Shown here one piece after another: positions 18,997 to 28,019 of a stretch of DNA of 54,148 nucleotides (the first letter of the stretch is position 1; each line of letters opens with the position of its first letter). Source of the DNA: Gaeumannomyces sp. JS-464 (lineage: Eukaryota > Ascomycota > Sordariomycetes > Magnaporthales > Magnaporthaceae). The translations under genes and the position numbers were made by a program. The stretch covers positions 1 through 54,148 of the forward strand of contig NGZR01000015.1 of assembly GCA_002197995.1 (NCBI GenBank), read 5' to 3'. The notes beneath the pieces were generated by a model, which was given only the letters and a program-made list of their open reading frames with translations, did no database searches and was not told the DNA's origin.

Positions 18997-19859
18997 GGTG
19001 TAGTGTGTAGTCGTCAGTGCCCCGTGAGCCAAAGGGGTACGCCGTACGTGTCGGTAACGCACCCGTGTGTACAGGGTGGTGTCCGTCGTGCGTGTCGCAG
19101 AGCGAAGCACCCGTCGTGGGTGTAGGAGCAAGGCGTAAGTGTAAAAAAAAGTAAAAAGTGTAGGTGGTAGGGTCCGTGGTGTGTAAAGTGTGTAGTAAAG
19201 TAGTAAGCGTAGTGTGTGTAGTGTAAGTGTAACAGAAAAGTAAAGGTGTAAGTGTGCAGTGAAGAGTCGTGTGAGTGTGTGTACGTAAGTAGTAAGGTAA
19301 GTCAAGAAAAGTAGTGCAGCCAAGTAGTGTGTGTACGTAAAGTGTAGTGTGCGAAAAAGTAGTGTGTAGGTGGTGTAAAAGGGTGTCAACGACGTAAGTA
19401 AAAGAAGTGTAGTCGTGTGTGGTGCGTGTGTACGTGTGACGTGGTAGTGGTGTAGTAGTAGGTGTAAGAAGAGTAGTAGGTCGTGAACAGGTAGTGTGGT
19501 GAAAGTACGTGAAAGTAACAGTAAGTAGTAGTGTAACGTGTAGTACGTAGTGGTGTAGTCAGTAGTGTAGGTGGTCAGTGGAGTGTAAGTGTGGTAGGTC
19601 CGTAGTAAAGTGTGTAGTGTAGTAGTAAGTAGTGTACGTAGTGGTGTGTCGGTGCGTGTCGCGTGTAAAAGCAAGTGTGCCGTGTGTGTAAGTGTGGTGT
19701 AAGTACGGTCAGGTCCCGCAAAGGTCGGAGACAGTAGTGTACGTAAGAGTAGCCGCGTGTCGCGGAGGGAGACGTGTGTAAGTAGGGTCGCCAAAGCAGC
19801 AGCAGCGTACACGTGCCCGTAAAAGAAGGGGGCCGAGGTCCCAAGTCCGTGGGGTAGCG

Positions 19860-21346
19860 TGTAGCGTGCGGGAAAGGCGTGAGAAAGTGTAAAGTAGTGT
19901 GTCGTAGTCCCAACAACGTGTCGTACCAAAGAAGCGTAAGTGTCGTGTAGTGTCGTGTGTAGAGTAGAAGAGTGTGTAGTAGAGGTGAGTGTGTGGTAGG
20001 GGTGTGTACGTGAGTGGAGAAGGGTAAGTGTGTCCACAGTGTAGACGTGTACAGAGTGTGTGTAAAGAGTACCAAGTGTAGTAAAGTAGTGCGTCAAGTG
20101 TGTACAGTGTGTCAAAGTGTAAGTGTGTACAGTAAGGAGTGAAAGTCGAGGGTGTGTGTAGAGGTAGTAGTGTAAGAAGTACGTGTGTAAAAGTGGTGGG
20201 TCAGTAGTGTGTCGTAAGGTCGTAAAGAGTAAAGGTAAGGTGTAGTGTGTGGTAAAGTGACAGTAAAGTGTCAGTGTGGTGTAGTAGTGGTGTAGTAAGT
20301 ACCGTAGTAGTGTGTAAGTGTAGTGGTGAAGTCGTGTAAGTAGGTGTCAAAAGTACCAGTCAGTGTGTGTAAAGTGTAGTGTGTGAAAAGGCAGGTCGTG
20401 TACGTAACGTGAAAAGTAAAGTAGTCAGTGTGTAGTCAGCGTGAAGGGTAAAGTGTGGCGTAGTGTAGTAGGGTGTAGTAAAAAAGAAAGTGACAGGGTA
20501 GTGAAAAAGTAAAGTGAAGTACCGTGGGTGTCGTAGTGTAGGTGAGTAGAAGTGTAAGTAGTAACGTAAAGTAGTGTGAGTGTAGCCGGAGTGTAGTGTG
20601 AGTGCGTGAAGCGTACCGTGTGTGTCAACGTAAGTAAAGTAGTGGTACCGTAGGGTGTGTAAGGTGTGGAAAAGTCAGTAGTGTAAAGAAGTGTAGAGGT
20701 GTGGTAGTAACAAAAGTAAAAGAAGTGTGTAGTGTAAAACAGGGTAAGTGGTGTGTGTAGTGTAACGTACACCGTAGAGAACAGTAAGTGGTCGAGTAGG
20801 TAAGTCCGTACAAGTAGGTAGTGTAGAAAGTAAGTAAAAGTACAGTGAACGTAGTAAAGTAGTGTGTGTAAGTACCCCGTGTAGTGTGTAGTGAGGAGTG
20901 TCGTAAGTGTAGTAAAGAAGGAGGTAGTGTAGTGTAAAAAGTGTGTGTAAAAGCGTAAAGAGTGTGTGTGTCAGTGTAGTGGGTGTAAAGTGTGTGGGTA
21001 GAGTAGTGGTAGTGTACAAAGGGTGTAGTCACACGTACACGTCGAAGGGTAAAGTACAGTAGTGTGTGAGTGCAAGTAAAAGTGTACACAGTGTAAGTAA
21101 AGTAGTAGAGTGTAACAACAAAGGTGAAAGTGTAGTGTGGGTAAGTAAAGAACGGTAGTGTGTCAAGTGTGGTGTGAAAGTAGACAAGTCGTAGTGTAGT
21201 CCGCACGTGTGTAGTGTGTAGTCGTGAGTAGCCCGTGTAGTGAGAGTAAGAGTCACAGGGGGTACGGGTAGTAGTGTAGAAAGTACGGAGTAAAGTGTAG
21301 GTAAGGTGAAGTCGTGCGTAGGTAGTGGTGTGTGTAGTAGAGTAAG
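19860..21346 (+). CDS. LAGLIDADG homing endonuclease B, cox3 intron 4
   Basis: First motif WFVGFTDGEGNFHI at about 19990-20045, then TFQINLHKDEIEVLEYIK. Second motif WLAGLIDAEATFSTNK at about 20575-20640. The C terminus has GYHTTLEGKYIFDAIKLHIN and then NTDKLVSESASMFYR before the stop. It is longer at the C terminus than endonuclease A. It precedes core B, so it probably belongs to the outer or downstream intron. Confidence 0.85.
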
Positions 21347-21946
21347 TAAGTAACAAGTAGGAACAGTGTGTAGTAGGTAGGTAGTGAGGTGAAGTGGTGC
21401 GAAAGCGTAGTGTAAGTAGTCGTCGTAGAAAAACGTAGTGTAAAAAGTGGTGTGTAAGGTGTCAGGGTAAGTGTCGTGTAGTAAAGGGGTAGTACGTGTG
21501 TGTGTAAAGTGTAAGTAGTAGGTAAGTGTAGTAGTAGTAGTAAAAAGTGTGTGTGTGTGTGTAAAAGGTGTAAGTAGCAAGAAAGGTCAGTGTGTGTGTC
21601 GTGGTAAGGTAAGTGAGTAAGTGTGTGCGTGCCAAGGTAGTAGTAGTGTGGTGTGTAGTGACAGTAGTAGTAAAGGGTCCAACGACGTAGGTCAAGTGTA
21701 ACAGTGTGGTGGTGTACGTGTGTAAGTAAGAGGTAGAGCGTGTGTGTGACGAGGCGTCGCGTGCGTGTAGCAGTAAAGGTAAAAAGTGTGACGGTAAAGC
21801 GTGTGTGTCAGTAGTGTAAGTGTGGTGTAAAGTGTAGTGTGTGTAGTGTGTGTGTGTGTGTGTGTAACAAGCACGTAAGTAGTGAGTGACAGTAGGTCGT
21901 AAGTCAAGTAAGTGAGAAGTGTAGTGTGGTGTAAGTAGTCAGTGTG

Positions 21947-22184
21947 GTACACGGTGTAGTAAGTGTGGAACAAGTGTGTGTGTGGTCAGGTGGCGTGTGT
22001 GGTGACGGTAGTAGTGGAGTAGTCAGCGTAACGTGACAACCAGTCAGTGTGTAGGAGTGTGTGAAGCGTGGGTAGTCCGTGTGTAGTGTGACAGTGTGTG
22101 TGGTAGACGGTGTGGTAGTGACGTGTGTGTGTGTGTAGTAGTAGTGTGTCGTAGTGTGTAGTGTAGTGTGAGGGTGTCGTGTAA
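21947..22184 (+). CDS. cox3: Cytochrome c oxidase subunit 3, exon 4 and stop
   Basis: Encodes HVIIGTIFVSV, then NHHLGFEAGILYWHFVDVVW and LFLYISIYYWGS before TAA near 22184. This is the invariant C-terminal helix pair of COX3. One or two indels are apparent around 21990-22020. Confidence 0.94.
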
Positions 22185-22280
22185 GTGTGGTAGGTGCCGG
22201 TCCGAAGCAGTACGTGTCGCGTAGTCCCGTACCCGTGTGTGGTAGCGTGTGCGTAGACCGTGTGTCGGAAGTACAGTGTA
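22185..22280. repeat. Short spacer with TACTTCG-type hairpin
   Basis: Contains CCGAAGCATACTTCGC and then TAGCTTGCTAGACC, related to the dispersed hairpins. It lies directly upstream of the acidic ORF. Confidence 0.5.
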
Positions 22281-23439
22281 AGTGAAAGTGTAGGTAGTCG
22301 TGTGAGTACGTAAGTGTGTCAGTGTAAAGTGTGTAGCAACACAAAGGTGCGTAAAGCGTACGTCCGTGTAGTGTGTGTAGTGTGTAGTAAGTAAAGTCAG
22401 AGTGAGTGAGGAAAAGTAGGTGAGTGTCAAAGTAGCGAGTGAAGAAGTACGTCAGTCAGTCGTGTCGTGAGGTCAGAAGAAGAGTGAAGAGTCCAAAGTA
22501 AAAAAAAACGTAGTGTGACGAAGTGTGTGAGAAAAAAGGTGGACGAGTGTGTAGTAGTGAGCAGAGAGTGTACGTGTGTGTAAAGTGAAGCAAGTGGAAA
22601 AGCAACAAGCGTGGAGGTGTGTGTGCCGTAGAGAGTAAGTGAACAACGTGTCAGGAGGTGTGCAAAAGTGTGTAAGACCGTAAAGCGTGTGTAAAGTAAA
22701 GCGTAAGGAGTAGGTACAGAAGTGTGTGTGGTCGTAAGTCGTGGAGTGAAGCGTGTGTGGAAGCGTGAAACAAGTCGTCAAGTAGTGACAACAAAAGTAA
22801 GTGAAGAGGTGAAAGACAGAGAGAAAAGCAGCAAGTGGAAGCGAAAGGAAAAAAAAAACCAAGGTGTGTACAGTCGTAGAAGGTACCGTGAGTGAGTGGA
22901 GTAGTGTCAGTGAGTGTAAGAAAAAGACGGTGCGTGCGGTCGGAAGTCGTGAAGTCAGCGGAAAAGTGAAAAGTGTCCAGGTACAAGGTACAAAACGGTC
23001 CGTAAAGTGTAGTCGTGAGTGAGTAGTGTCAGTCCGTGGGTACAGCGTACAACAGGTGTAAGGAGTGGGTCCAAGGTACAGAGTAAGTAACGTGTAGTCG
23101 TGAGGAAGAGTGTCAAGGTACAAGGTAAGTAACGTCAGTCGTAAGGAGTGAGTGTCAAGGTACAGGGTAAAAAGTCCACCGTAAAGAGTGTCAGTCAGGT
23201 AAAAAGTCAGTCAGTAAAGGCGGGTGGAGAAGTCGTGTCGTAAAGGGTGAGTGGAGGAGTCGTGTCGTAAAGGGTGAGTGGAGGAGTCGTGTCGTAAAGG
23301 GTGAGTGAAGGAGTCGTGTCGTAAAGGGTGAGTGGAGGAGTCGTCCGTAGTAGAGTGTAGTGGTACGTGTGAAAAACAAGCGAGGTGAGTAGTGCCGTGA
23401 GTGTGTGTGTGTGTGAGTGCAGAGTGGAGGAGAGTGTAG
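22281..23439 (+). CDS. Unrecognised acidic, Ser-rich repeat protein with signal-like N terminus
   Basis: I do not recognise this gene. From ATG at 22281 the product begins MKLVS, then (after restoring one apparently missing T, inferred) LILISLNLATQSAKATP, a hydrophobic segment like a signal or membrane anchor. Next is an acidic stretch (SDDEENSDSNSDEEYSSSSE), a charged, probably coiled-coil part (TIDEFEKKVDDLYEQRLLLN and on), and a basic patch (KRKEKK, LRKRRAAS). A Ser/Asp/Asn-rich linker leads to four or five SSKGDGG repeats and a C-terminal PIDYVLEKQASDMPDFFDAD ending at TAG near 23439. About 300 residues. At least two indels are needed to keep the frame (about 22730 and 22850). It lies between cox3 and trnG, same strand. 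Composition (Ser, Asp, Lys, Gly) is unlike the neighbouring hydrophobic proteins. It could be of plasmid or transfer origin; that is inference. Confidence 0.7.
23221..23345 (+). repeat. In-frame 21-base tandem repeat encoding SSKGDGG
   Basis: Decoded unit TCTTCTAAAGGTGATGGAGGA repeats about four times with one G-to-A variant (DEG in place of DGG), inside the acidic ORF. The frame is preserved across all units. Confidence 0.85.
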
Positions 23440-23685
23440 GTAGTAGTAGGTACGTAGTAAAGCAGGTGTGTAGTAGTGGTGTAAGTGTGTAAGTGTGTGT
23501 AAGTGTAAAGTAAAAGTAGTGTGTGTGTGTAGGTAGCGTGTGCGTAGTGTGTAGCAAGCAGTAGTGTGTAGTGGTAGTGAAGTACAAAAGGTGTGTGGTG
23601 TAGTGTAGTAGTGGTAGCGGTACGAAGGTCGTGTCGGTACGCGTGGCGTGCGTAAGCCAGCAGGTCAGCAGCAGAAAGTAACAAA
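23440..23685. repeat. AT-rich spacer with GC palindromes
   Basis: Contains TAGCTTGCTATTTAGCAAGC and GCGTACGAAGTCTTCGTACGC palindromes, then AGCCAGCAGTCAGCAGC, up to trnG. No gene seen. Confidence 0.55.
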
Positions 23686-23779
23686 ACGAGTGTAGTCAGT
23701 GTGTAAGTGGGTAGGAGTGTACGTGGTCGTGTCCAAACAGCGGTAGTGGTCGGGTGTCGAGGTCCGACGTAAGTCGGTA
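23686..23779 (+). tRNA. trnG: tRNA-Gly (UCC), second locus
   Basis: Decoded sequence appears identical to the trnG at 4558 and 12403 (anticodon loop CTTCCAA). It is outside the inverted duplication, so the genome itself seems to carry two trnG copies in direct order. Confidence 0.93.
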
Positions 23780-24011
23780 GTAGTACAAGTAGGTGTAAGT
23801 GTGTACCGTAGGAGTGTGGTAGTAGGTGTGAGTGGGTGTGTGCGTGTAGTGTGTCAGTACGAAGGTAAGAAGCCAGCGTGCGTGCGTACAACGTGCACCA
23901 GCGTGCAGCGTAAACGTGTGTAGGAGTGTAAAAGCAACAGTGTAAGCAGTGTAGTCCGTGTAAGGGGTAAGGTGAGGTGTAAAGCGTAGCGTCGTGTAGT
24001 GTGTGGTAGTA
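23780..24011. repeat. Spacer with GC hairpins
   Basis: Holds GCTTATTTCATACGAAG and CAGCTGCTACAACTGC units; otherwise AT-rich. No gene. Confidence 0.5.
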
Positions 24012-24103
24012 AAGAGTCGTAGGTAACGTGTAAGTGTGGGTAAAGGAGTGTCCCGTGTGGTCACGGGAAGTAGAGTGCCGGGTGTCGAAGTCCGGGTCGT
24101 AGG
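24012..24103 (+). tRNA. trnD: tRNA-Asp (GUC)
   Basis: Anticodon stem TTCCC/GGGAA around TTGTCAC, anticodon GTC. T arm GCCGGTTCGAATCCGGT. The acceptor is partly mismatched, probably by read error. Confidence 0.88.
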
Positions 24104-24231
24104 TGTCGGTAGCAGTCGTGCGTGGCGTGGCGTGTAGTGTGTCAGTAGAAGCCAGCAGGTAGAAGGTAAGCCGTGCCGTACGTGTCGTGTAGTGTGTCAG
24201 TAGGTAGTGTAGAAGGTACAGCACGAAGGAA
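24104..24231. repeat. Two GC hairpin units between trnD and trnS
   Basis: GGCTTATTTCATAGAAGCC near 24127-24155 and CTTCTTATTTCATAGTAG near 24182-24206 are members of the TTATTTCATA hairpin family. Confidence 0.7.
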
Positions 24232-24332
24232 GGAAAAGGTGTGTCCAGTGGGTAAGGGTAAGAGTAGTGTGTGCGTAAAGTAGTGTGGTGGTGTGTGTAC
24301 ACCGTGGAGGGTGTCGAGTGTCCGTCGTCGTG
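24232..24332 (+). tRNA. trnS: tRNA-Ser (GCU)
   Basis: Class II tRNA. Acceptor GGAAAAG/CTTTTCC, anticodon loop TTGCTAA with GCT, T arm GGAGGTTCGATTCCT. Confidence 0.88.
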
Positions 24333-24498
24333 TGTGTCCGAAGTGTAAGTAGTGTGTAGGTAGTGTAAGTGGTGAGTGTAGTGTGGGTAAGTGTAGTACG
24401 TAAGTAGTAGGTAGTAGTAGTAGTAGGTGTAGTGTAGTAGAGTAGTGTAAAAACGTAAACGTGTGTAGTGTAAGGAGAGTGTAGTGTAAAAAAAAAGT

Positions 24499-24850
24499 AG
24501 TGAAGTAAGTGTGTAGTAGTGTAGGTAGTGTCGAAGTGTGTAGTACAAAGTGGTGTAGTAAGTAGTAGACAGTGTGTGTAAGGTGGTAAGTGTGTCGTGT
24601 GTGTGTGTGTGTGTAGTGGTGCCAGTAGTGTGTGGTAAGTGTGGTGTAGGTAAAAAGTCCGTAGTAGGTGGTCAGGTAGTGTAGTGTGTGTAAGTAGGGT
24701 GTGTAGTGTGCAGGGTAGTAGTCGTGTCGTGTAGTGTGTAAGTGTAGTAAGTGTGGGTGTGTAACGTGTGTAGTAGGGGTGTAGTCGTGTAGTGTGTAAG
24801 TGTGTGTAGTAGTGTGGGTGCGGGTGAGGTGGTGGTGGTAGTAGTGTGAG
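24499..24850 (+). CDS. nad6: NADH dehydrogenase subunit 6, exon 1
   Basis: From ATG at 24499 the product is MNNLY, then (one T apparently missing at codon 6) LVFEFIQMLYNIDILSVIS, CAIFVIVSKNPIVSVLFLIG and LAYL/LSYLILYIGAVSVL. The KNPIVSVLFLI segment and the YIGAVSVLF motif are diagnostic for ND6, a membrane-arm subunit of complex I. The exon is interrupted after AVSVL, where text turns to intron near 24850. Confidence 0.9.
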
Positions 24851-25199
24851 GCGCAAGAGTCGTGTAGTGTGTGTGTGGTGTGTAAGTCACGCCGCGGTGA
24901 GGTGTAAAAGTCGTGTACGTCGTAGTGAGGGTACGGTGTGTGTAGTGTAAACACAAGTGTGTGTGAGCGAAGAACGAGGAGCGTACAAGTGTAGTGTGTG
25001 TGTAGTCAGTAGTCGTAGAGTGTGCGTACAGTAGTGTAAAGTGTGTGTGTCGTGTGTTGTGTAGTGTAGTGTGTGGTGTCGTACACCGTAAGTAGTAGGT
25101 AGTCGTAAGTGTAGTAGGTCCGCGTAAGTAGTGTACAAAAGGTCGTGTGGTGTGTAGTCAGGGGTGTAAGGGTGTGTAGCAGCAAAGTAAAAAACAGTG

Positions 25200-26822
25200 T
25201 AGTGTCAACGTCGTAGGTAGTCCGAGTGAGTAAGTGTGTGTGTAAGTGAGTGTGTGTCAGGAGTGTGTGTCGGAGTGCAGAGGGGTAAGTGTGTAAGTAG
25301 TAAGTGTAGTGTGTGTAAAAAAGTAAACGTGTGGGTAAGTAGTAGTCGTAGGTGGTCGTCAGTGTGTAGAGTGTGTAAAAGTGTGAGGTGTACAGTGGTG
25401 TGACGACAAGAAGTGCGTGTGTAAGTGTGTGTCAGTAAAAAAAAAGTGTAAAGTAGTAGGGTAAGTGACAGTGTGCAAGTGTGTACGAGTAACAGCGTGG
25501 TAGAGTGTGTACAGGTGTACACAGTCCGTAAAGAGTAGTGTGTACAAGGTGTAAGTAGAAAGTAGTGTGTGAGTAAAGTAGTAAGTGTGTAAAGTACAAC
25601 AAAAGTAGTGTGTAGACGTACGTGTAGAGTGTGTGTAAAAAAGCGTGTGTCAAGAGTGTGTAGTCAAGAAAGAAGTGTAAAACAGGTGTAAAGAGTGAAG
25701 AAAGTCGTGTGTAAGTAGTGTAGTAGTGTAAAGTAGTGTAAAAAGTGGGAGTGAAGTAGGTGTCGTCGAAGCGTGCGTGTGTGTACCGTGGTAGAGCAGT
25801 AAGTAGTGTGGTGTAGTGTACAGAGTGTAGTGTGAGTGTAGTGTAGGGTGTAAGTAGAAGGAGAGGGTGTCGTGTGTGTGTGTGTGTAGAGTAGAAGGTA
25901 AAAGTGGAACCGTAGTCGTGTGTCGAGTGTACGTCAAAGCGTACAGTACAACAGTACGTCGTGAGTGGAAAGAGTAAAAGAGTGTAGTGTGTAAGTAGAG
26001 TAAAGTGTAGGGTGTGTGAGTAAAGTAGTGTCGTAGTAGTGTGTAAAGTGTAAAGTAAGTGTCGGTCACAGTAGTGTGCAAGTAAGTAGTCAAAGTAAAG
26101 CGTAGAAAGTAACAGGTAAACCCGTGTGAGGTGGTGTCGTGTAGAGGTAAAAAAGTACGTAAGTGGTGTGTGTAAGTGTAAGTAGTGTGTAAGTACCAGT
26201 AGTGTGTAGAGTAAAAGTGACAGTGTGTAGTCACGTAAAAAGGTGTGTAGAGTGTAGTAAGAGTGTGTGTAAAGGTAAGTAGTGGTAAAGCGTAGTAGTA
26301 GTGACGGAGGTGTGTAGTAGAAGTAGAGTAAGTAGTAAAAGAAGTGTAAGTGTCGTAAAAGTAGTCGTGTGTGTGTCGTAGTGAAGTAACGTACAGAGTG
26401 TAGTCGTACGTAAGTGTCAGAGTAGTAGAAAAAGTGTACAAGGGTGTGTAGGTAAGGTCAAGAACGTAGCGTGAAAGTAAGTAGTAGTGCGTAAACCGTA
26501 CGTAGTGTAGTACAGTGTGTAAAGAAGTGGGTCGTGTCAAGTGTAGAGTAGTAAGTAGTCAGGAAAAGTCGTAGTGTAACAGGCGGTGTGAACGTAAGTG
26601 TGGTGGTGTGTCGAGAGTGTGTGTAAAAACACGTGACGAAGTGTGTGTAGCGTGTCGTACGTGTGTAAAGTGAAGCCGCAGAAAGTAGGTAGGGTGGTAG
26701 AGTGTGTGTAGAACGTAGTAAAGAAACAGTGTGTAGCGTGACGCAGAGTACAGGGTGAAGTAGTGTGTGGTAGGTAAAGTAAGTGTAGTAAAAGTAAAAA
26801 GTAGGTGGCGTGGTAGTGTGTA
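25200..26822 (+). CDS. LAGLIDADG homing endonuclease with C-terminal NUMOD1-like tail, nad6 intron
   Basis: First motif GFSDAEGNF at about 25245-25290, then NKLGNISSVSFRFKIELHVD and DDKNALIFI. Second motif WLLGLIEGEGSFFLDRSK at about 25815-25900, followed by FSITQSYIQ. The C terminus (26620-26770) has FKNTDEVLASTLNEAAEIVG, a NUMOD1-type DNA-binding helix-turn-helix tail. The combination is known among intron endonucleases. Several frame indels. Confidence 0.83.
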
Positions 26823-26936
26823 AGTAAGTGTAGGTGTAGTGTAGTGTGTGCAGCGTAGAGCGTAGCAGTGTAGAAGTGTAGGTAGGTAGCGTGTGGCGTG
26901 TGCGTGCGTGTGTGCAGCAGTAAGGTACGCGTCGCG

Positions 26937-26981
26937 TACGAAGGTACGAAGGTACGAAGGTACGAAGGTACGAAGGTACGC
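26937..26981. repeat. TACGAAG tandem repeat, about five copies
   Basis: Decoded (TACGAAG) tandem within the nad6 intron, same unit as at 3866-3912 and, in complement, near 13200 and 52295. Bounded by GCTTGCTGC-type GC text. Confidence 0.85.
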
Positions 26982-27405
26982 CGTAAAAGTGTAAAGTAAG
27001 TGTAAAGTGTAGAGGAAAAGAAAGAAGGGTGTACAACCGGTACGTAGTGTGTCCAGTACGTCAGTAGAAAAAGTGTAGGGTGAAAACGGGTGTAACGACG
27101 GTCCGTAGGTGTGAAGACCGGTCGGCAGGTGTGGTAAAGTGGTCGCGTACAGACGTGGGTGTCACCGGGGTGTAGGGTGTGGAAGTACCGTGGTCCAAAG
27201 TGGTACAGGTCGAAGTGTCGTAGTAACGAGTGTCAGTAGTCGGTAGGGAGGAGGGACAAGTACGTAGTGTGTACACAGTAGTGTAGGTAGTGTAGTCGTG
27301 TGTAGTACACGGAGTAGAAACGTCCGTGGAGGTAGTAGTGTAAGTACGTCGTGTAAGAGTAGTAACAAGCGTAGTAGTCGTGTAGGTGTAAGTGTAGAAG
27401 TGTGG

Positions 27406-27984
27406 GTCAAGTGTGTAGTGTCGTGTAGTGTGTAGTAGTGTAAGTGGTGTAAGTGTAAGTAGTAAGAAGTAAGGTGAAGTGTAGAAAGGTAAGTACGTAG
27501 AAAGTAGGTAGTGCGTGTGTGTAGCGTAGTGTAAGTAGTGTGTAGTGTAGTGTAGTGTGTAAGTGTAGTGTCGTGTGTCGTCGTAAGGGTAGTGTGCCGT
27601 GTAGTAAGTAGTGTAAGTAGTGGTGTAAGTGGGTAGCGTCGTAAGTAGTAGAGTGTCAAAGTGTAGTGGGTAGCGAAGCCGGCGTGTAAGTAGAGTAAGT
27701 AGTGTGTAGTGTAGTGGTAACAGGAGCAGTGTAGTGAGACGGAAAGTGTGTAGCCGAAAGTGGGACACAGTGACAAGGTAGTAGGAAAGTGGTGAGTGGT
27801 AGTACAAACGTACAAGTGGTAGTGACGTGTAGTAAGTGGCGTAGGTGTGTAGTGTCGTGTGTAGTGTAGCGAGTGGGTCGGAAGGTAGTAGGTGTAGTAA
27901 CGTAGTGTAGCAAAGGAACCGAGTGTCCGCGTGGGTGTCCGCGTAGGTGTCGTGGTGTAACGGGTAGTAGGAGGGAGGAGGTGT
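27406..27984 (+). CDS. nad6: NADH dehydrogenase subunit 6, exon 2
   Basis: Encodes ELESNTRNSMLLAINIY, an insertion-prone loop, then GALWDGNLAEMGHMTS, IGNVMYTNYNVWLIMASL and AMVGSIVITISKGTDSAG, ending at TAG near 27984. NLAEMGH..SIGN..YTNYN..WLI and AMVGSIVI are the ND6 C-terminal signature. Small indels are present. Confidence 0.9.
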
Positions 27985-28019
27985 AGGTAGGTAAGTCGGG
28001 TGTGTAAGTAAAAAGAAAC

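Larger units (their letters stand above)
17640..21946 (+). mobile_element. Compound cox3 intron 4: two group I cores, two endonuclease genes
   Basis: The exons rejoin cleanly as FHG-Leu-HVIIG: exon 3 ends GGCT, exon 4 begins TACACGTT, and the intron's last base is G. Yet the insert has two group I cores. Core A (19290-19490): ATGCAGCCAA, GGTTCAACGACTAAT, AGAAGATATAGTCTG. Core B (21605-21910): TTTGCTGCCAAG, GGTCCAACGACTAGTC, GACATAGTCTAATC. Core B lies next to the 3' splice site. This is either tandem introns with a tiny unseen exon or an intron inside an intron. A GC hairpin (TCTGCTTCGCAGAGCGAAGC) is at about 19085-19110. Confidence 0.75.
24851..27405 (+). mobile_element. nad6 intron, group I, with LAGLIDADG gene
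   Basis: Separates ND6 residues AVSVL from FILMLINIRISELE. The core is probably at 27030-27240: GGTGAAAACGGTTAACGACG, then CTACAGACTGGGTTCACC, and an ATGTACAGTCGAATTC S-like element. A five-copy TACGAAG tandem lies inside the intron at 26937-26980. Exact splice sites not resolved. Confidence 0.72.
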
